From Roseovarius sp. (GTDB lineage: Bacteria; Pseudomonadota; Alphaproteobacteria; Rhodobacterales; Rhodobacteraceae): a DNA stretch of 64,000 nucleotides. Numbering within the stretch: the first letter of the stretch is position 1; the number at the start of each line of letters is the position of its first letter. Below are positions 1-11,174 of the stretch, in pieces. The DNA lies in the NCBI GenBank assembly GCA_014359765.1, contig JACIYT010000008.1:1-64000 (forward strand), read 5' to 3'. Both the position numbers and the translations under genes were made by a program. Under the pieces are notes generated by a model. The model saw only the letters and a list, made by a program, of their open reading frames with translations. It had not been told where the DNA came from and did no database searches.

Positions 1-312
1 ACGCGCGACGGCGGGCCGGTCAGCACCCGCTACTACCTCTCCTCCGCCCGCCTCACGCCCGAACGCTTCGCCCAGGCCGTCCGATCGCATTGGGCCATCG
101 AGAACAGCCTGCACTGGGTGCTCGATGTCACCTTTGACGAGGACCAGGCCCGAAACCGCGCCGATAACGGCCCCGAAAACCTCGCCATCCTCCGCCGCCT
201 TACCCTCAACCTCCTGCGAACCGCCCGCCCGAAACTCCCCATCTCGCGCAAAAGAAAGCGCTCCGGATGGTCCGACGCCTTCGCAAGATCCGTCATCGGT
301 CAAATGCGATAG
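1..312 (+). CDS. ISAs1-family transposase, C-terminal part (5' truncated by window)
   Basis: Frame 1 open from base 1: [73 protein letters not shown]...; HWxIENxLHWVLDVxFxEDxxR motif of ISAs1 transposases. Confidence 0.85.
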   Translation, partial: TRDGGPVSTRYYLSSARLTPERFAQAVRSHWAIENSLHWVLDVTFDEDQARNRADNGPENLAILRRLTLNLLRTARPKLPISRKRKRSGWSDAFARSVIGQMR

Positions 313-317
313 CCCTG
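1..317 (+). mobile_element. Right end of an ISAs1-family-like insertion sequence (truncated by window start)
   Basis: Transposase C-terminus reads to a stop at 312; the sequence tcatcggtcaaatgcgatagccctg (293-317) reads on the reverse strand as cagggctatcgcatttgaccgatga, an ISAs1-like terminal repeat overlapping the stop codon. Left end not visible. Confidence 0.7.
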
Positions 318-401
318 CCCTATCGGGGCGCCGTGCTTGAACTTCGCGGTCGGGCTGGTATTGAGCAGGGCAATCACAGCCACACTCGAAGGACGCTCCC
401 C

Positions 402-2411
402 TTGGATATCGCCGCCCTGCGCGCCGCGCACCCCGATCACTGGATGAAGGCCGCCGCGATCCGCGCGCTCACCCTCGACGCCGTCGCCGCCGCCAATTCC
501 GGCCATTCCGGCATGCCCATGGGCATGGCCGACGTGGCCACCGTGCTCTTTGAGAAGCACATGAAATTCGACGCGGCCAACCCTGACTGGCCGGATCGTG
601 ACCGGTTCATCCTGTCGGCGGGGCATGGCTCGATGCTGCTCTATTCGCTGCTGCATCTGACCGGCCATGCCGACATGACGATCGACGAGATCCGCAATTT
701 CCGCCAATGGGGCGCGAAGACGGCAGGCCACCCGGAATACGGCCATGCAAGCGGCATCGAGACCACGACCGGCCCGCTCGGCCAGGGGATTTCCAACGCC
801 GTCGGCTTTGCCATGGCCGAGGAGAGCTTGCGCGCGCGCTTCGGCGCCAGGCTCATGGACCATTACACCTATGTGATCGCCGGTGACGGCTGCCTCATGG
901 AAGGCGTGAGCCAGGAGGCCATCGGGCTGGCCGGGCGGCATCAGCTGTCGCGGCTGATCGTGCTCTGGGACAACAACAACATCACCATCGACGGCACGGT
1001 GGATCTTGCCGATTGCACCGATCAGGTGGCGCGCTTCCGCGCCTCGGGCTGGGAGGTGATCGAGATCGACGGCCACGATCCGGTGGCCATCGACGCGGCG
1101 CTGACGGCGGCGAAGAAGAGCGCGCAACCCACGATGATCGCCTGCAAGACGCATATCGCGCTCGGCCACGCCGCGCAGGACACCTCCAAGGGGCATGGCG
1201 CGCTGACCGATGCGGGCCAGCTTGCCGCCGCCAAGGCCGCCTATGGCTGGAACTACGGCCCGTTCGAGATCCCCGCCGAGGTGAAATCGGCCTGGGAGGC
1301 CATCGGGCGGCGCGGGGCCGCGGCCCATGCCGAATGGCAGGCGCGGCTCGAAGCATCGCCCAAGAAGGCCGAGATCGCCCGCATCTTCGCGCGTGACGTG
1401 CCGGCGAGGCTCTCGGCCCGGATCAAGGCGCTCAAGAAGCAGATCAGCGAAGAGGCCCCCAAGGTAGCCACCCGCAAGTCGAGCGAGATGGTGCTCGAGG
1501 TGGTGAACCCGATCCTGCCCGAGACGATCGGCGGCTCGGCGGATCTGTCGGGGTCGAACAACACCCGCTCGGGCGACATGAGCGTGTTCGATGTGGACAA
1601 CCGGAAGGGCCGCTATATCCATTGGGGCATCCGCGAGCATGGCATGGCCGCGGCGATGAACGGCATGGCGCTGCATGGCGGCATCCGGCCCTATGGCGGC
1701 ACCTTCATGTGCTTTACCGATTACGCGCGGCCCGCGATGCGTCTGGCAGCACTCATGAAGATCCCGACCGTGTTCGTGATGACCCATGACAGCATCGGCC
1801 TGGGCGAGGATGGGCCGACCCATCAGCCGGTCGAGCATCTGGCGATTTCCCGCGCCACGCCCAATACCTGGGTCTTCCGCCCCTGCGACACGGTCGAGAC
1901 CGCCGAGGCGTGGGAACTGGCCCTCACCTCGAAAGAGACGCCGTCGGTCCTGTCGCTCACACGCCAGAACGTGCCGACGCTGCGTCGCGCGCACAAGGCG
2001 AAGAACCTCACCGCCCAAGGCGCCTATGTGCTGGCCGAGGCAGAGGGCAAGCGCCGGGCGATCCTTCTGGCCACCGGCTCGGAGGTGGCCATCGCCATGG
2101 CGGCGCGCGATCTGCTTCAGGCCGAAGGCATCGGCACGCGCGTCGTCTCCATGCCCTGCTGGGAACTCTTCGAGGCGCAGGACGAAACCTATCGCAGGCG
2201 CGTCCTGCCTGCGGGCCCGGTGCGCGTGGCCATCGAGGCAGGGGCGCGGTTCGGCTGGGATCGTTGGCTCCACGGCGAGCGCGGCCACCGCGACAAGGGC
2301 GATTTCGTGGGGATGCAGGGCTTTGGCGCCTCTGCCCCGGCCGAGGTCCTCTACGAGAAATTCGGCATCACCGCCGGGGCGGTGGCCGAGCGGGTCAAGG
2401 CGCTGCTCTGA
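402..2411 (+). CDS. tkt: Transketolase
   Basis: [77 protein letters not shown] start at 402 preferred over 267 because of the AAGGA RBS and homologue-like N-terminus. Confidence 0.95.
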   Translation: MDIAALRAAHPDHWMKAAAIRALTLDAVAAANSGHSGMPMGMADVATVLFEKHMKFDAANPDWPDRDRFILSAGHGSMLLYSLLHLTGHADMTIDEIRNFRQWGAKTAGHPEYGHASGIETTTGPLGQGISNAVGFAMAEESLRARFGARLMDHYTYVIAGDGCLMEGVSQEAIGLAGRHQLSRLIVLWDNNNITIDGTVDLADCTDQVARFRASGWEVIEIDGHDPVAIDAALTAAKKSAQPTMIACKTHIALGHAAQDTSKGHGALTDAGQLAAAKAAYGWNYGPFEIPAEVKSAWEAIGRRGAAAHAEWQARLEASPKKAEIARIFARDVPARLSARIKALKKQISEEAPKVATRKSSEMVLEVVNPILPETIGGSADLSGSNNTRSGDMSVFDVDNRKGRYIHWGIREHGMAAAMNGMALHGGIRPYGGTFMCFTDYARPAMRLAALMKIPTVFVMTHDSIGLGEDGPTHQPVEHLAISRATPNTWVFRPCDTVETAEAWELALTSKETPSVLSLTRQNVPTLRRAHKAKNLTAQGAYVLAEAEGKRRAILLATGSEVAIAMAARDLLQAEGIGTRVVSMPCWELFEAQDETYRRRVLPAGPVRVAIEAGARFGWDRWLHGERGHRDKGDFVGMQGFGASAPAEVLYEKFGITAGAVAERVKALL

Positions 2412-2449
2412 GGGCAGGCGCGCGCCCCGGCCTCGGGCCGGGGCCGCCG

Positions 2450-3043
2450 TCAGCTGCCGAGGATGACCCGGACATAGGTGCGCGTCTCCTCGAACGGGGG
2501 CACGCCGCCGTATTTCTCGACCGCCTGCGGCCCGGCATTATAGGCCGCCAGCGCCAGCCGCCAGGAGCCGAACCTGCGGTATTGCTCGGCGAGGTAGCGC
2601 GCGCCGCCCTCGAGGTTCTGGCGCGGGTCGTGCGGGTTCACGCCCAGCATCTGCGCCGTGCCCGGCATGAGCTGCGCCAGCCCGATCGCCCCCTTGTGCG
2701 AGACCGCATCCGCCCGCCAGCCCGATTCCCGCTGCACGAGGCGCAAAAACAGGCTCTCGGGGATGTCGTGGCGCCGCGCGGCCTGTCTGGCCATTTCGAG
2801 ATAGGGGCCGCGATAGGTCCCGCGGAACATCGGCGAAGGGTCGAGATCGCCCCAGATGGTCGGGGTCACGAAGCTCTGTGGCTGGAGACGCACGGAATTG
2901 CGGTATTGCTCGCTCGCCCGGGTGTCGAGCACGCGGGTCTGCGACTTGAACACGCCGATCCGCCCCTTGGTCGAGAGCGTGTCCGCCCCTGCCATGGCCG
3001 GCCAGACGAGCCCCGCCACCAGCGCCAGAGTGATGCCGCGCAT
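2450..3043 (-). CDS. Lytic transglycosylase (SLT domain)
   Basis: [64 protein letters not shown]...LAAYNAGP; signal peptide at [20 protein letters not shown]. Confidence 0.9.
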   Translation of the reverse strand: MRGITLALVAGLVWPAMAGADTLSTKGRIGVFKSQTRVLDTRASEQYRNSVRLQPQSFVTPTIWGDLDPSPMFRGTYRGPYLEMARQAARRHDIPESLFLRLVQRESGWRADAVSHKGAIGLAQLMPGTAQMLGVNPHDPRQNLEGGARYLAEQYRRFGSWRLALAAYNAGPQAVEKYGGVPPFEETRTYVRVILGS

Positions 3044-3231
3044 CCGGTTATGTCCCCACCTTGTTCCCGGCGCGATAGTGTTAATTTCTGCCCCGCATTT
3101 CGAGCGATTTTCCACCATGTTACAGGGGGCGGGCAGAAAATCGCCGACTGCGCGCGCAATTTAAGCCTTTCTTCACCCTGTTGCGATGATGTAACCCGGC
3201 AAGGACAAATCGAAAGCCGCAGGAGGGAAAC

Positions 3232-3714
3232 ATGGCCGGGTCCGTCAACAAGGTTATCATCGTCGGCAATCTCGGCCGCGATCCCGAGGTGCGCACCTTT
3301 CAGAATGGCGGCAAGGTGTGCAACCTGCGAATCGCCACCTCCGAGACATGGAAGGACCGCAACACCGGCGAGCGGCGCGAAAAGACCGAATGGCATTCGG
3401 TGGCGATCTTCTCCGAGCCGCTGGCGCGCATCGCCGAGCAATACCTGCGCAAGGGCTCCAAGGTCTATATCGAAGGGCAGCTCGAGACGCGCAAATGGCA
3501 GGACCAGTCGGGGCAGGACCGCTATACGACCGAGATCGTGCTGCGCCCCTATCGCGGTGAGCTGACGCTGCTCGATTCGCGGGGCGGCGGTGGCCAGGGT
3601 CCGGATTATGGCGGCGGCCAGGATCAGGGTTACGGCGGCGGCGATTACGGCGGCGGCGCGCCCGCCAGCGCGGGCCGCCCCTCGCGCGATATCGACGACG
3701 AAATCCCGTTCTGA
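3232..3714 (+). CDS. ssb: Single-stranded DNA-binding protein
   Basis: [21 protein letters not shown]..., Gly-rich linker and acidic C-terminal tip DIDDEIPF. Confidence 0.96.
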   Translation: MAGSVNKVIIVGNLGRDPEVRTFQNGGKVCNLRIATSETWKDRNTGERREKTEWHSVAIFSEPLARIAEQYLRKGSKVYIEGQLETRKWQDQSGQDRYTTEIVLRPYRGELTLLDSRGGGGQGPDYGGGQDQGYGGGDYGGGAPASAGRPSRDIDDEIPF

Positions 3715-3797
3715 CGCCGGCCTGCGGGCTTTGCCTCTGGCCTTTCTGCGCCGCGGCGTCTAAGGCGCGGGCGAAACAGCATCAGGACTCTGCCCAA

Positions 3798-5618
3798 ATG
3801 GATCTGCGCAATATCGCCATCATCGCCCATGTCGATCACGGCAAGACGACGCTCGTGGACGAATTGCTCAAGCAGTCGGGCGCGTTTCGCGCCGGGCAGG
3901 CGGTGGACGAACGCGCGATGGACAGCAACGATATCGAGCGCGAGCGCGGCATCACCATCTTTGCCAAGCCCACCTCGGTGGTGTGGAAAAACACCCGCAT
4001 CAACATCGTCGATACCCCCGGCCACGCCGATTTCGGCGGCGAGGTGGAGCGTATCCTGTCGATGGTCGATGGCGTGGTGCTGCTGGTGGATGCCGCCGAA
4101 GGGCCGATGCCGCAAACCAAGTTCGTCACCTCCAAGGCGCTCGCCCTCGGGCTGCGGCCGATCGTGGTGCTCAACAAGGTGGACAAGCCCGATGCCGAGC
4201 CCGACCGCGCGCTTGACGAATGTTTCGACCTCTTCGCCAATCTCGGCGCGAACGAGGATCAGCTCGATTTCCCGCATATGTATGCGAGCGGCCGCTCCGG
4301 CTGGGCCGATCACGAGCTTGACGGCCCACGCCGCGACCTCTCGGCGCTCTTCGAGCTGATCGTCAACCACGTTCCCGCGCCCCGGCAGATCACCCATATG
4401 GACGAGGATTTCCGGATGCTCGCCACCACGCTCGGGGCCGATCCCTTTGTCGGGCGGATCCTGACGGGGCGCGTCGAGTCGGGCCGGCTGCGCGTGGGTC
4501 AGACGGTGCAGGCCCTCTCGCGCGTGGGCCAGAAGATCGAACAGTTCCGCGTGACCCGCATCCAGGCCTTTCGCGGCCTGACCACGCAGGATATCGAGGA
4601 GGCGACAGCCGGCGATATCGTCAGCATCGCGGGGATGTCCAGGGCCACCGTGGCCGACACGATCTGCGCGCTCGCCGTGGACACGCCGCTTGCCGCGCAG
4701 CCCATCGACCCGCCCACCATCTCGGTCACCTTCGGGATCAACGACAGCCCGCTCGCGGGCCGCGACGGCAAGAAGGTCCAGAGCCGCGTGATCCGCGAGC
4801 GCCTGATGAAAGAGGCCGAATCGAACGTCGCCATCAAGGTCACCGATACCCCCGGCGGCGAGGCCTTCGATGTCTCCGGGCGCGGCGAATTGCAGATGGG
4901 CGTGCTGATCGAGAACATGCGCCGCGAGGGGTTCGAGCTCAGCATATCGCGCCCGCAGGTCCTCATGCGCGAGGGCGAGAATGGCGAGCGGCTGGAGCCG
5001 GTCGAGGAAGTCACCATCGACGTGGACGACGAATTCACCGGCGCGGTGATCGAGAAGATCACCGGCGCGCGCAAGGGCGATCTGGTCGAGATGAAGCCCT
5101 CGGGCGCGGGCAAGACGCGGATCGTGGCGCATGTGCCCTCGCGCGGCCTTATCGGCTATCACGGAGAATTCCTGACCGACACGCGCGGCACCGGCGTGCT
5201 CAACCGCGTGTTCCACGGCTGGGTGCCGCATCGCGGGCCCATTCCGGGGCGGCGCGCGGGCGTGCTCATCTCGATGGAAAACGGCGAGGCGGTGGCCTAT
5301 GCGCTGTGGAACCTCGAGGAACGCGGGCGGCTTTTCATCGGCGCGCAGGCCCCGGTCTATACCGGGATGATCATCGGCGAGCACAGCCGCGAGAACGATC
5401 TCGAGGTCAATCCGCTCAAGGGCAAGAAGCTCACCAATGTGCGCGCCTCGGGCACCGATGAGGCGGTGCGCCTGACCACGCCGGTCACGCTCAGCCTGGA
5501 AGAGGCGATCGCCTATATCAACGATGATGAGCTGGTCGAGGTGACGCCAAACGCGATCCGCCTGCGCAAGCGCCACCTCGACCCGCACGAGCGCAAGCGC
5601 GCCGCGAAACAGGGCTGA
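3798..5618 (+). CDS. typA: Ribosome-associated GTPase TypA/BipA
   Basis: IAHVDHGKTTLVDELLKQSG, DTPGHADFGGEVER, NKVDKPDA, C-terminal TypA domains. Confidence 0.96.
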   Translation: MDLRNIAIIAHVDHGKTTLVDELLKQSGAFRAGQAVDERAMDSNDIERERGITIFAKPTSVVWKNTRINIVDTPGHADFGGEVERILSMVDGVVLLVDAAEGPMPQTKFVTSKALALGLRPIVVLNKVDKPDAEPDRALDECFDLFANLGANEDQLDFPHMYASGRSGWADHELDGPRRDLSALFELIVNHVPAPRQITHMDEDFRMLATTLGADPFVGRILTGRVESGRLRVGQTVQALSRVGQKIEQFRVTRIQAFRGLTTQDIEEATAGDIVSIAGMSRATVADTICALAVDTPLAAQPIDPPTISVTFGINDSPLAGRDGKKVQSRVIRERLMKEAESNVAIKVTDTPGGEAFDVSGRGELQMGVLIENMRREGFELSISRPQVLMREGENGERLEPVEEVTIDVDDEFTGAVIEKITGARKGDLVEMKPSGAGKTRIVAHVPSRGLIGYHGEFLTDTRGTGVLNRVFHGWVPHRGPIPGRRAGVLISMENGEAVAYALWNLEERGRLFIGAQAPVYTGMIIGEHSRENDLEVNPLKGKKLTNVRASGTDEAVRLTTPVTLSLEEAIAYINDDELVEVTPNAIRLRKRHLDPHERKRAAKQG

Positions 5619-5630
5619 GGCGCGCGCGCC

Positions 5631-6071
5631 TCAGGAAGCGGCGATCGGGATCATCGTCCCGGTCATGAACGCGACATGGCTCGTGCGCCCGTCCTCCAGC
5701 GCGTGCACATCCGCCTGCACGATCACCAGGCGGCGGCCCGCGCGGATCACCCGGCCCGTAGCCACCAGCAGATCGCCCTTTGCCGGGGCGAGCAGGTGGA
5801 TCTTCATCTCGGAGGTGAGCACGTCATGCCCCTCGGGCACCACGCTCACCGCCGCATAGCCCGCCGCGCTGTCGCCGATGGAAAAGCTCAGCCCGGCATG
5901 GGCGAACCCGCGTTGCTGGCGGCTCCCCGGAAGGATCGGCGCCTCGATGCGCACCTCGCCATGGGCGATCCCCGTCATCCGCGCGCCCAGCGTCGTCATC
6001 ATCGTCTGCGACTCAAAGCTGGCGCGGATGCGCGCCGCCTGCTCGGGCGTCAGCACCCCGTCATCTGCCAT
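5631..6071 (-). CDS. PaaI-family thioesterase
   Basis: Hotdog fold: QQRGFAHAGLSFSIGDSAAGYAAVSVVPEGHDVLTSEMKIHLLAPAKGDLLVATGRV. Confidence 0.8.
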   Translation of the reverse strand: MADDGVLTPEQAARIRASFESQTMMTTLGARMTGIAHGEVRIEAPILPGSRQQRGFAHAGLSFSIGDSAAGYAAVSVVPEGHDVLTSEMKIHLLAPAKGDLLVATGRVIRAGRRLVIVQADVHALEDGRTSHVAFMTGTMIPIAAS

Positions 6072-6221
6072 GGCATTCTCCTCTCCCTCTGCCCGCTGCG
6101 GGATTGATGCACCGACAGGGCGGGAGGGACAAGAGCCATGCGCCACAGCGGAAACAAGCCTTTTGACAGGCGGGCGGGTGCGGTGTAGCTGAACGTGTGT
6201 TCATTTAACGGAGGATCCCTC

Positions 6222-6977
6222 ATGCGCATCACCGACACCGCAGCGATCATCACCGGCGGGGCCTCCGGGCTTGGCGAGGCGACGGCGCGGCATTTCCGGG
6301 CGCAGGGCGCGCAGGTCACGCTGCTCGACCGCGATGGCGCGCGCGGCGCCGAGGTCGCCGCCGAGATCGGTGCGCATTTCGCCGAGACCGACGTGACCGA
6401 CGAGGACTCCGTCGCGCGCGCCATCGCCGCCGCCAAGGAGGCCATGGGCCGGATCACCGCGGTGGTCAACTGCGCGGGCATCGCCACCGGGCTCAAGACC
6501 CTCGGGCGCGACGGGCCGCACCCTCTCGACGTGTTTCGCCGGACGATCGACATCAACCTCGTCGGCACGTTCAACGTCTCCCGCCTCGCTGCCGCCGAGA
6601 TGGCGGGGAATGCGCCCGACGCGGACGGGGCGCGCGGGGTGATCGTCAACACCGCCTCCGTCGCCGCCTTCGAGGGGCAGAAGGGCCAGGCCGCCTATGC
6701 CGCCTCGAAGGCGGGGATCGTCGGGCTGTCGCTGCCGATGGCGCGCGACATGTCGCGCGAGGGGATCCGCGTGATGGCGATCGCGCCGGGGATCTTCGCC
6801 ACGCCGATGATGCGCGGCCTGCCGCAGGAGGTGCAGGACAGCCTCGCCACCGAGGTGACATTCCCCAAGCGGCTCGGCGATCCGGCGGAATACGCCCGCC
6901 TCGCCGGTTTCATCGTCGAATGCGGCTATCTCAACGGCGAGGTGATCCGCCTCGACGGCGCGCTCAGGATGCAGTGA
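6222..6977 (+). CDS. SDR family oxidoreductase, 3-hydroxyacyl-CoA dehydrogenase type II-like
   Basis: TGGASGLGEATARHF, NCAGIATGLKTLGRDG, YAASKAGIVGLSLPMARDMSREGIRVMAIAPGIFATPM. Confidence 0.88.
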   Translation: MRITDTAAIITGGASGLGEATARHFRAQGAQVTLLDRDGARGAEVAAEIGAHFAETDVTDEDSVARAIAAAKEAMGRITAVVNCAGIATGLKTLGRDGPHPLDVFRRTIDINLVGTFNVSRLAAAEMAGNAPDADGARGVIVNTASVAAFEGQKGQAAYAASKAGIVGLSLPMARDMSREGIRVMAIAPGIFATPMMRGLPQEVQDSLATEVTFPKRLGDPAEYARLAGFIVECGYLNGEVIRLDGALRMQ

Positions 6978-6988
6978 GGCGCGGCGGC

Positions 6989-8803
6989 TCAGCCCTCGGC
7001 CTTCCCGGCAAGGGCGAGCCATTCCTCCTCGGCCTCGGCCAGCGCCGCCTGACGCTGGGCGAGGGCCTCGGTCGCGCGCCGGAACTTGACCGGCTCGCGG
7101 GCGAACAAATCCGGATCCGAGAGCAACTCGGTCAGCTTCGCGATCTCCGCCTCGAGCCGGGACATCACCTCGGGCAAAGCGTCGAGCCGGTGCCTCTCGG
7201 TAAAGCTGAGGCCGGAGGCGGCAGGCGCCGGTTGTTTCGGCGCGGGCTTTTTGGGCGCCGGCCTCTCGATCCTTTTCGGAGCCTCGGTCACATCCTCGCC
7301 GCGCTGTGCGCGGTAGTCGGACCAGCCCCCCGCATAGGCCACGGCGCGCCCGTCCCCCTCCATCGCGATGGTGGTGGTGGCCACCCGGTCGAGAAAATCG
7401 CGATCGTGGCTCACCAGCAGCACCGTGCCGTCATAATCGTCGAGCAGTTCCTGAAGCAGGTCGAGCGTCTCGATATCGAGATCGTTGGTCGGCTCGTCGA
7501 GCACCAGAAGGTTGCTCTCGCGCGCCATGATCCGGGCCAGCAGCAGCCGCGCCTTTTCGCCACCGGACAGGGATTTGACCGGCGCGCGGGCCTGCCGCTC
7601 ATCGAACAGGAAATCCTTGAGATACCCCACCACATGCCGCGGCGCCCCGCGCACCAGCACCTGATCGGCCTGCCCCGGCACGCGCATCTCGGGATCGCCC
7701 GTTAGGCTCTCCCAGAGGGTCATCTCCGGATCGAGCCGCGCGCGGGCCTGATCAAACACCGCCGGCACGAGATTGGTGCCATGGGTGACGGTGCCGGTAT
7801 CGGGCGGGATCTCGCCCATCAGGATGCGCAGCAGCGTCGTCTTGCCCACGCCATTGGGACCGACAAAGGCCACGCGCTCGCCGCGCATCACCCGCAGGCT
7901 GAACGGGCGCAGGATGAGCTTGTCCTCGTAGGACTTTGAAATATCTGTGGCTTCTATCACCTTGCGCCCCGAGGCAGGACCGGAATCGAGCGCCATCGCC
8001 GCCGTGCCCTGCCGCCGGATCTGGCGGCGCGCGGCGGCGCGCAGCTCCTGGAGCGCACGCACCCGGCCCTGGTTGCGCTTGCGCCGGGCGCTGATGCCCT
8101 CGACGGCCCATCGTGCCTCGGCGCGGATCTTGCGGTCGAGCTTGTGTCGGGCGATGTCCTCTTCTTCCCAGACCTTGTCGCGCCAGGCCTCGAAGCCGCC
8201 GAATCCCTCCTCCTGACGACGCACGATTCCCCTGTCTATCCAAAGAGTTGCGTGGGTAAGTTCACGCAGGAACGCGCGGTCGTGGCTGATCACCACATAG
8301 GCGCGGCGGGTGCTGCGCAACGTCTCTTCGAGCCAGCCGATCGCCTCGATATCGAGATGGTTCGTCGGCTCGTCGAGCAGCATCAGCTCGGGCGCCTCGG
8401 CCATCAGCCGCGCGAGCGCCGCGCGCCGCCGCTCGCCGCCCGAGGCGGTGGCGACCGGGCGGGCGGGATCGAATTTGAGCCCCTCGCCCGCCATCTCGAC
8501 GCGATACATCTCCTCGGGCCCGAGCGCCGCCGCGGCGTAATCGCCGAGCGTGGCGAAACCGGCCATGTCGGGCTCCTGCTCCATGTAGCCCACGCGCACC
8601 CCCGGCGCGACGATCCGTGTGCCGCAGTCGGGCTCGATCAGCCCGGCCATGACCTTCATCAACGTCGATTTGCCCGAGCCGTTGCGCCCCACCAGCGCCA
8701 CCCGGTCGCCGGGCTGGATGATGAGCGAGAGATCGTCGAAGACCGGCTCGCCCCCGAAGGTGAGCGAGATGTCGTTGAGCTGGAGAAGCGGTGCGCGTGC
8801 CAT
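6989..8803 (-). CDS. ABC-F family ATPase (Uup-like)
   Basis: Two ABC domains ([48 protein letters not shown]), no TM segments. Confidence 0.93.
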   Translation of the reverse strand: MARAPLLQLNDISLTFGGEPVFDDLSLIIQPGDRVALVGRNGSGKSTLMKVMAGLIEPDCGTRIVAPGVRVGYMEQEPDMAGFATLGDYAAAALGPEEMYRVEMAGEGLKFDPARPVATASGGERRRAALARLMAEAPELMLLDEPTNHLDIEAIGWLEETLRSTRRAYVVISHDRAFLRELTHATLWIDRGIVRRQEEGFGGFEAWRDKVWEEEDIARHKLDRKIRAEARWAVEGISARRKRNQGRVRALQELRAAARRQIRRQGTAAMALDSGPASGRKVIEATDISKSYEDKLILRPFSLRVMRGERVAFVGPNGVGKTTLLRILMGEIPPDTGTVTHGTNLVPAVFDQARARLDPEMTLWESLTGDPEMRVPGQADQVLVRGAPRHVVGYLKDFLFDERQARAPVKSLSGGEKARLLLARIMARESNLLVLDEPTNDLDIETLDLLQELLDDYDGTVLLVSHDRDFLDRVATTTIAMEGDGRAVAYAGGWSDYRAQRGEDVTEAPKRIERPAPKKPAPKQPAPAASGLSFTERHRLDALPEVMSRLEAEIAKLTELLSDPDLFAREPVKFRRATEALAQRQAALAEAEEEWLALAGKAEG

Positions 8804-8851
8804 GCAGGCCCGGCTATCGCGGCCCCCGCGCGCCGTCAAGCCGTCACGCCG

Positions 8852-9607
8852 TCAGCCCGCGAGCGCCCGCAGCAGCCGCTGGCGCGCAGCGGGAATCGCC
8901 GCGACCTCCACCCCGGTGAAAACGTGCAGCGTGCCCATCTGCCGGTCGATCACCGCATGATCGCTGACCCGGCCGCCCATCATCAGATAGCTGCGCAGCA
9001 GCGGCGGCATGTGGCGCATCGCTCGTTTCATGTCGGGCTCATGGTGGCGCAGCTGGCGCGCAAACCGGAACACCGCCGGCGCCTTGATCCGCGGCCGCCA
9101 CCGGCGCGGCGCGAGGTGGCACTGACCCAGCACGGCAAAGGCATCGAGATAGGGCGCGGTCTCTACCCCCTTGAAGGACGCGCAACCAAAGAGCATCGCC
9201 ACCCCGTGCGCATCCACGAGCCGCGTCATCGCCGCCCAGGCGAGGCGCACGATGTCGGGATCGTGGCGATCGGGGGCGAGGCAGAAACGGCCCATCTCGG
9301 CCATGCGCCCCGCGAACCGCCCAAGCGCCGACAAATCGTAGAACTGCGCCGAATAGCTGCGCGCAATCCCGGCACCGCTGCCAAGGAGGAGCACCCGGAA
9401 ACAGCAGACCAGATCGCCGCGCGCCGCCTCCTCGACGAGCACATGCAGACAGGCCGCGTCATGGTCATCGGCGTCATCGGCACCTTCGGCATCGCGCCCG
9501 CCCCCCGCGCCGAGAAAGGCGCGCGCCCGCAGCGCCCGGGCGCGCGCGATATCGCCCGCCCCACATGCCAGCCGTGCCCGATAGCGCCCGTGCCGCAGCT
9601 CGATCAT
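8852..9607 (-). CDS. GNAT-fold N-acyltransferase, OlsB-like (L-ornithine N-alpha-acyltransferase)
   Basis: RYRARLACGAGDIARARALRARAFLG...ARSYSAQFYDLSALGRFAGRMAEMGRFCLAPD...; PPLLRSYLMMGGRVSDHAVIDRQMGTLHVFTGVE matches the OlsB pattern. Confidence 0.85.
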   Translation of the reverse strand: MIELRHGRYRARLACGAGDIARARALRARAFLGAGGGRDAEGADDADDHDAACLHVLVEEAARGDLVCCFRVLLLGSGAGIARSYSAQFYDLSALGRFAGRMAEMGRFCLAPDRHDPDIVRLAWAAMTRLVDAHGVAMLFGCASFKGVETAPYLDAFAVLGQCHLAPRRWRPRIKAPAVFRFARQLRHHEPDMKRAMRHMPPLLRSYLMMGGRVSDHAVIDRQMGTLHVFTGVEVAAIPAARQRLLRALAG

Positions 9608-9671
9608 GGCTCCGCCTCCCGAGACCGATCCCGACGCCATTCGGCACGATCACCGTGACAGCGCCATGATC

Positions 9672-10133
9672 CTAGCCGCCGCCAAAGGCATCGGCCGGGT
9701 TGAGCGCGCCGATATTGTCGAGAAGCTGCCGCAGGAACCCGGTCTTGACCACCGAATTGTCGGTGACGCGCCGCGCGAGCGGCACGATCTGCCCGTCTTC
9801 GAGGCCGAAGCGCTCGATATTGGCGATCGTGTCGTCATCGTTGAAGGAAATGGCGAGCACCTCCCGCTCCACCTCCCGCGGGCGCAACATGCCCCAGGTG
9901 CGCTTGCGCGAGCGGACATAGTAGTAATCCCCCTCGCCCGAGATCCCCGAGAGCGCGGGCGCGCCGATCAGGTCATCCACCGTGGCGCGGGTATCGACCC
10001 CGACGATCAGGTTGGCGAGATCCTCCTCGGGAGGGATATAGCCATGATTGCGGTAGGTTGGCGCGCAGGACGCGACCCCCAGCAATGCGCAGAACACCAG
10101 GCTGCGCATCAGAACGATCGGGAACGCTGTCAT
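9672..10133 (-). CDS. bamE: Outer membrane protein assembly factor BamE
   Basis: Lipoprotein signal LLGVASCAPTYRNHGYIPPEEDLANLIVGVDTRATVDDLIGAP; SmpA/OmlA fold. Confidence 0.88.
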   Translation of the reverse strand: MTAFPIVLMRSLVFCALLGVASCAPTYRNHGYIPPEEDLANLIVGVDTRATVDDLIGAPALSGISGEGDYYYVRSRKRTWGMLRPREVEREVLAISFNDDDTIANIERFGLEDGQIVPLARRVTDNSVVKTGFLRQLLDNIGALNPADAFGGG

Positions 10134-10221
10134 CTCTGCCCTCTTGCCTTGGCCGCGCGCGGCTTCTATCCCGCATACATCAATGCAGCTGACGGTTTCA
10201 AGAAAGGAAGACAGGCCCGCC

Positions 10222-10779
10222 ATGCCCCCGGACACGCCCGAAACGGGCCGCCTGCCGCTCGCGCGGATGCGGCGAGAGACGACCGCCTTCGAGATCGTGC
10301 CCGATGCGCAGGCGCGGCGCGCGCTGGCGGGGGCGCTCGCCCTTTCGGATCTGCGCAAGCTGCGGCTCGCGGGCGAGATCAGCCCCGAGGGCGCGCGGGA
10401 CTGGGTGCTGGAGGCCACGCTCGGGGCGACGGTGGTGCAGCCCTGCATTGTCACGCTCGCGCCGGTGACGACGCGCATCGACGAGCCGGTGGTGCGGCGC
10501 TACACCGACGCGGACGAGCCCGCCGTCGCCCCCGGCGAGGAGGTCGAGATGCCCGAGGACGACACCCGCGAGCCGCTTCCCGAGATGCTCGACCTCACGG
10601 AGGTGCTGGCCGAGGCGCTGGCGCTGGCGGTGCCGCAATATCCGCGCATCCCGGGCGCCGAACCGGGCGAGATGCGCGCCGCGCCCGCGGGCGTGCGCCC
10701 GCTGGAGGATGCGGACATGCGCCCCTTTGCCGGGCTGGCGGCGCTGCGCGACCGGCTGGAGGACGGCGAGGAGGGCTGA
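10222..10779 (+). CDS. DUF177 / YceD family protein
   Basis: Position immediately upstream of rpmF; LRLAGEISPEGARDWVLEATLGATVVQPCIVTLAPVTTRIDEPVVRRY. Confidence 0.85.
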   Translation: MPPDTPETGRLPLARMRRETTAFEIVPDAQARRALAGALALSDLRKLRLAGEISPEGARDWVLEATLGATVVQPCIVTLAPVTTRIDEPVVRRYTDADEPAVAPGEEVEMPEDDTREPLPEMLDLTEVLAEALALAVPQYPRIPGAEPGEMRAAPAGVRPLEDADMRPFAGLAALRDRLEDGEEG

Positions 10780-10943
10780 TCCACCCCGCAGCGTCCCAAG
10801 AATCGCTTGCCCCGGCACCGAAACCCTGTATTTTCGCGCTCTCATCGGAATTTGGGGTTGAACCGGCGGCTCGGTCAGGATTATGAGCCGCGAACACCCG
10901 TGAAACAGGGCCGCGCAGGCCCCTTAGGAATTGAGGTGGCAGC

Positions 10944-11150
10944 ATGGCCGTTCAACAGAACAAAGTCTCCAAGTCGCGCCGCAACATGCGCCGCGCGCAT
11001 GATTCGCTCGTGGCGGGCAATCCCAACGAATGCCCCAATTGCGGCGAGCTGAAGCGCCCGCACCACGTCTGCGCCGCCTGCGGCCACTACGCCGAGCGCG
11101 AGGTTGTGGCCATGGTTGACGAGATCGACCTGGAAGACGACGCCGCCTGA
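10944..11150 (+). CDS. rpmF: 50S ribosomal protein L32
   Basis: [22 protein letters not shown]...[20 protein letters not shown]. Confidence 0.97.
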   Translation: MAVQQNKVSKSRRNMRRAHDSLVAGNPNECPNCGELKRPHHVCAACGHYAEREVVAMVDEIDLEDDAA

Positions 11151-11174
11151 ACTCGGGACGGGGGCAGCGGCTGA

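Noticed and set aside
300-2288. 662-aa minus-strand ORF opposite tkt
   Set aside because: Antisense frame of a clear transketolase; His/Arg/Gly-rich translation typical of high-GC shadow ORFs.
3600-3670. Repetitive GGCGGC tract
   Set aside because: Codes for the normal Gly-rich disordered linker of SSB.
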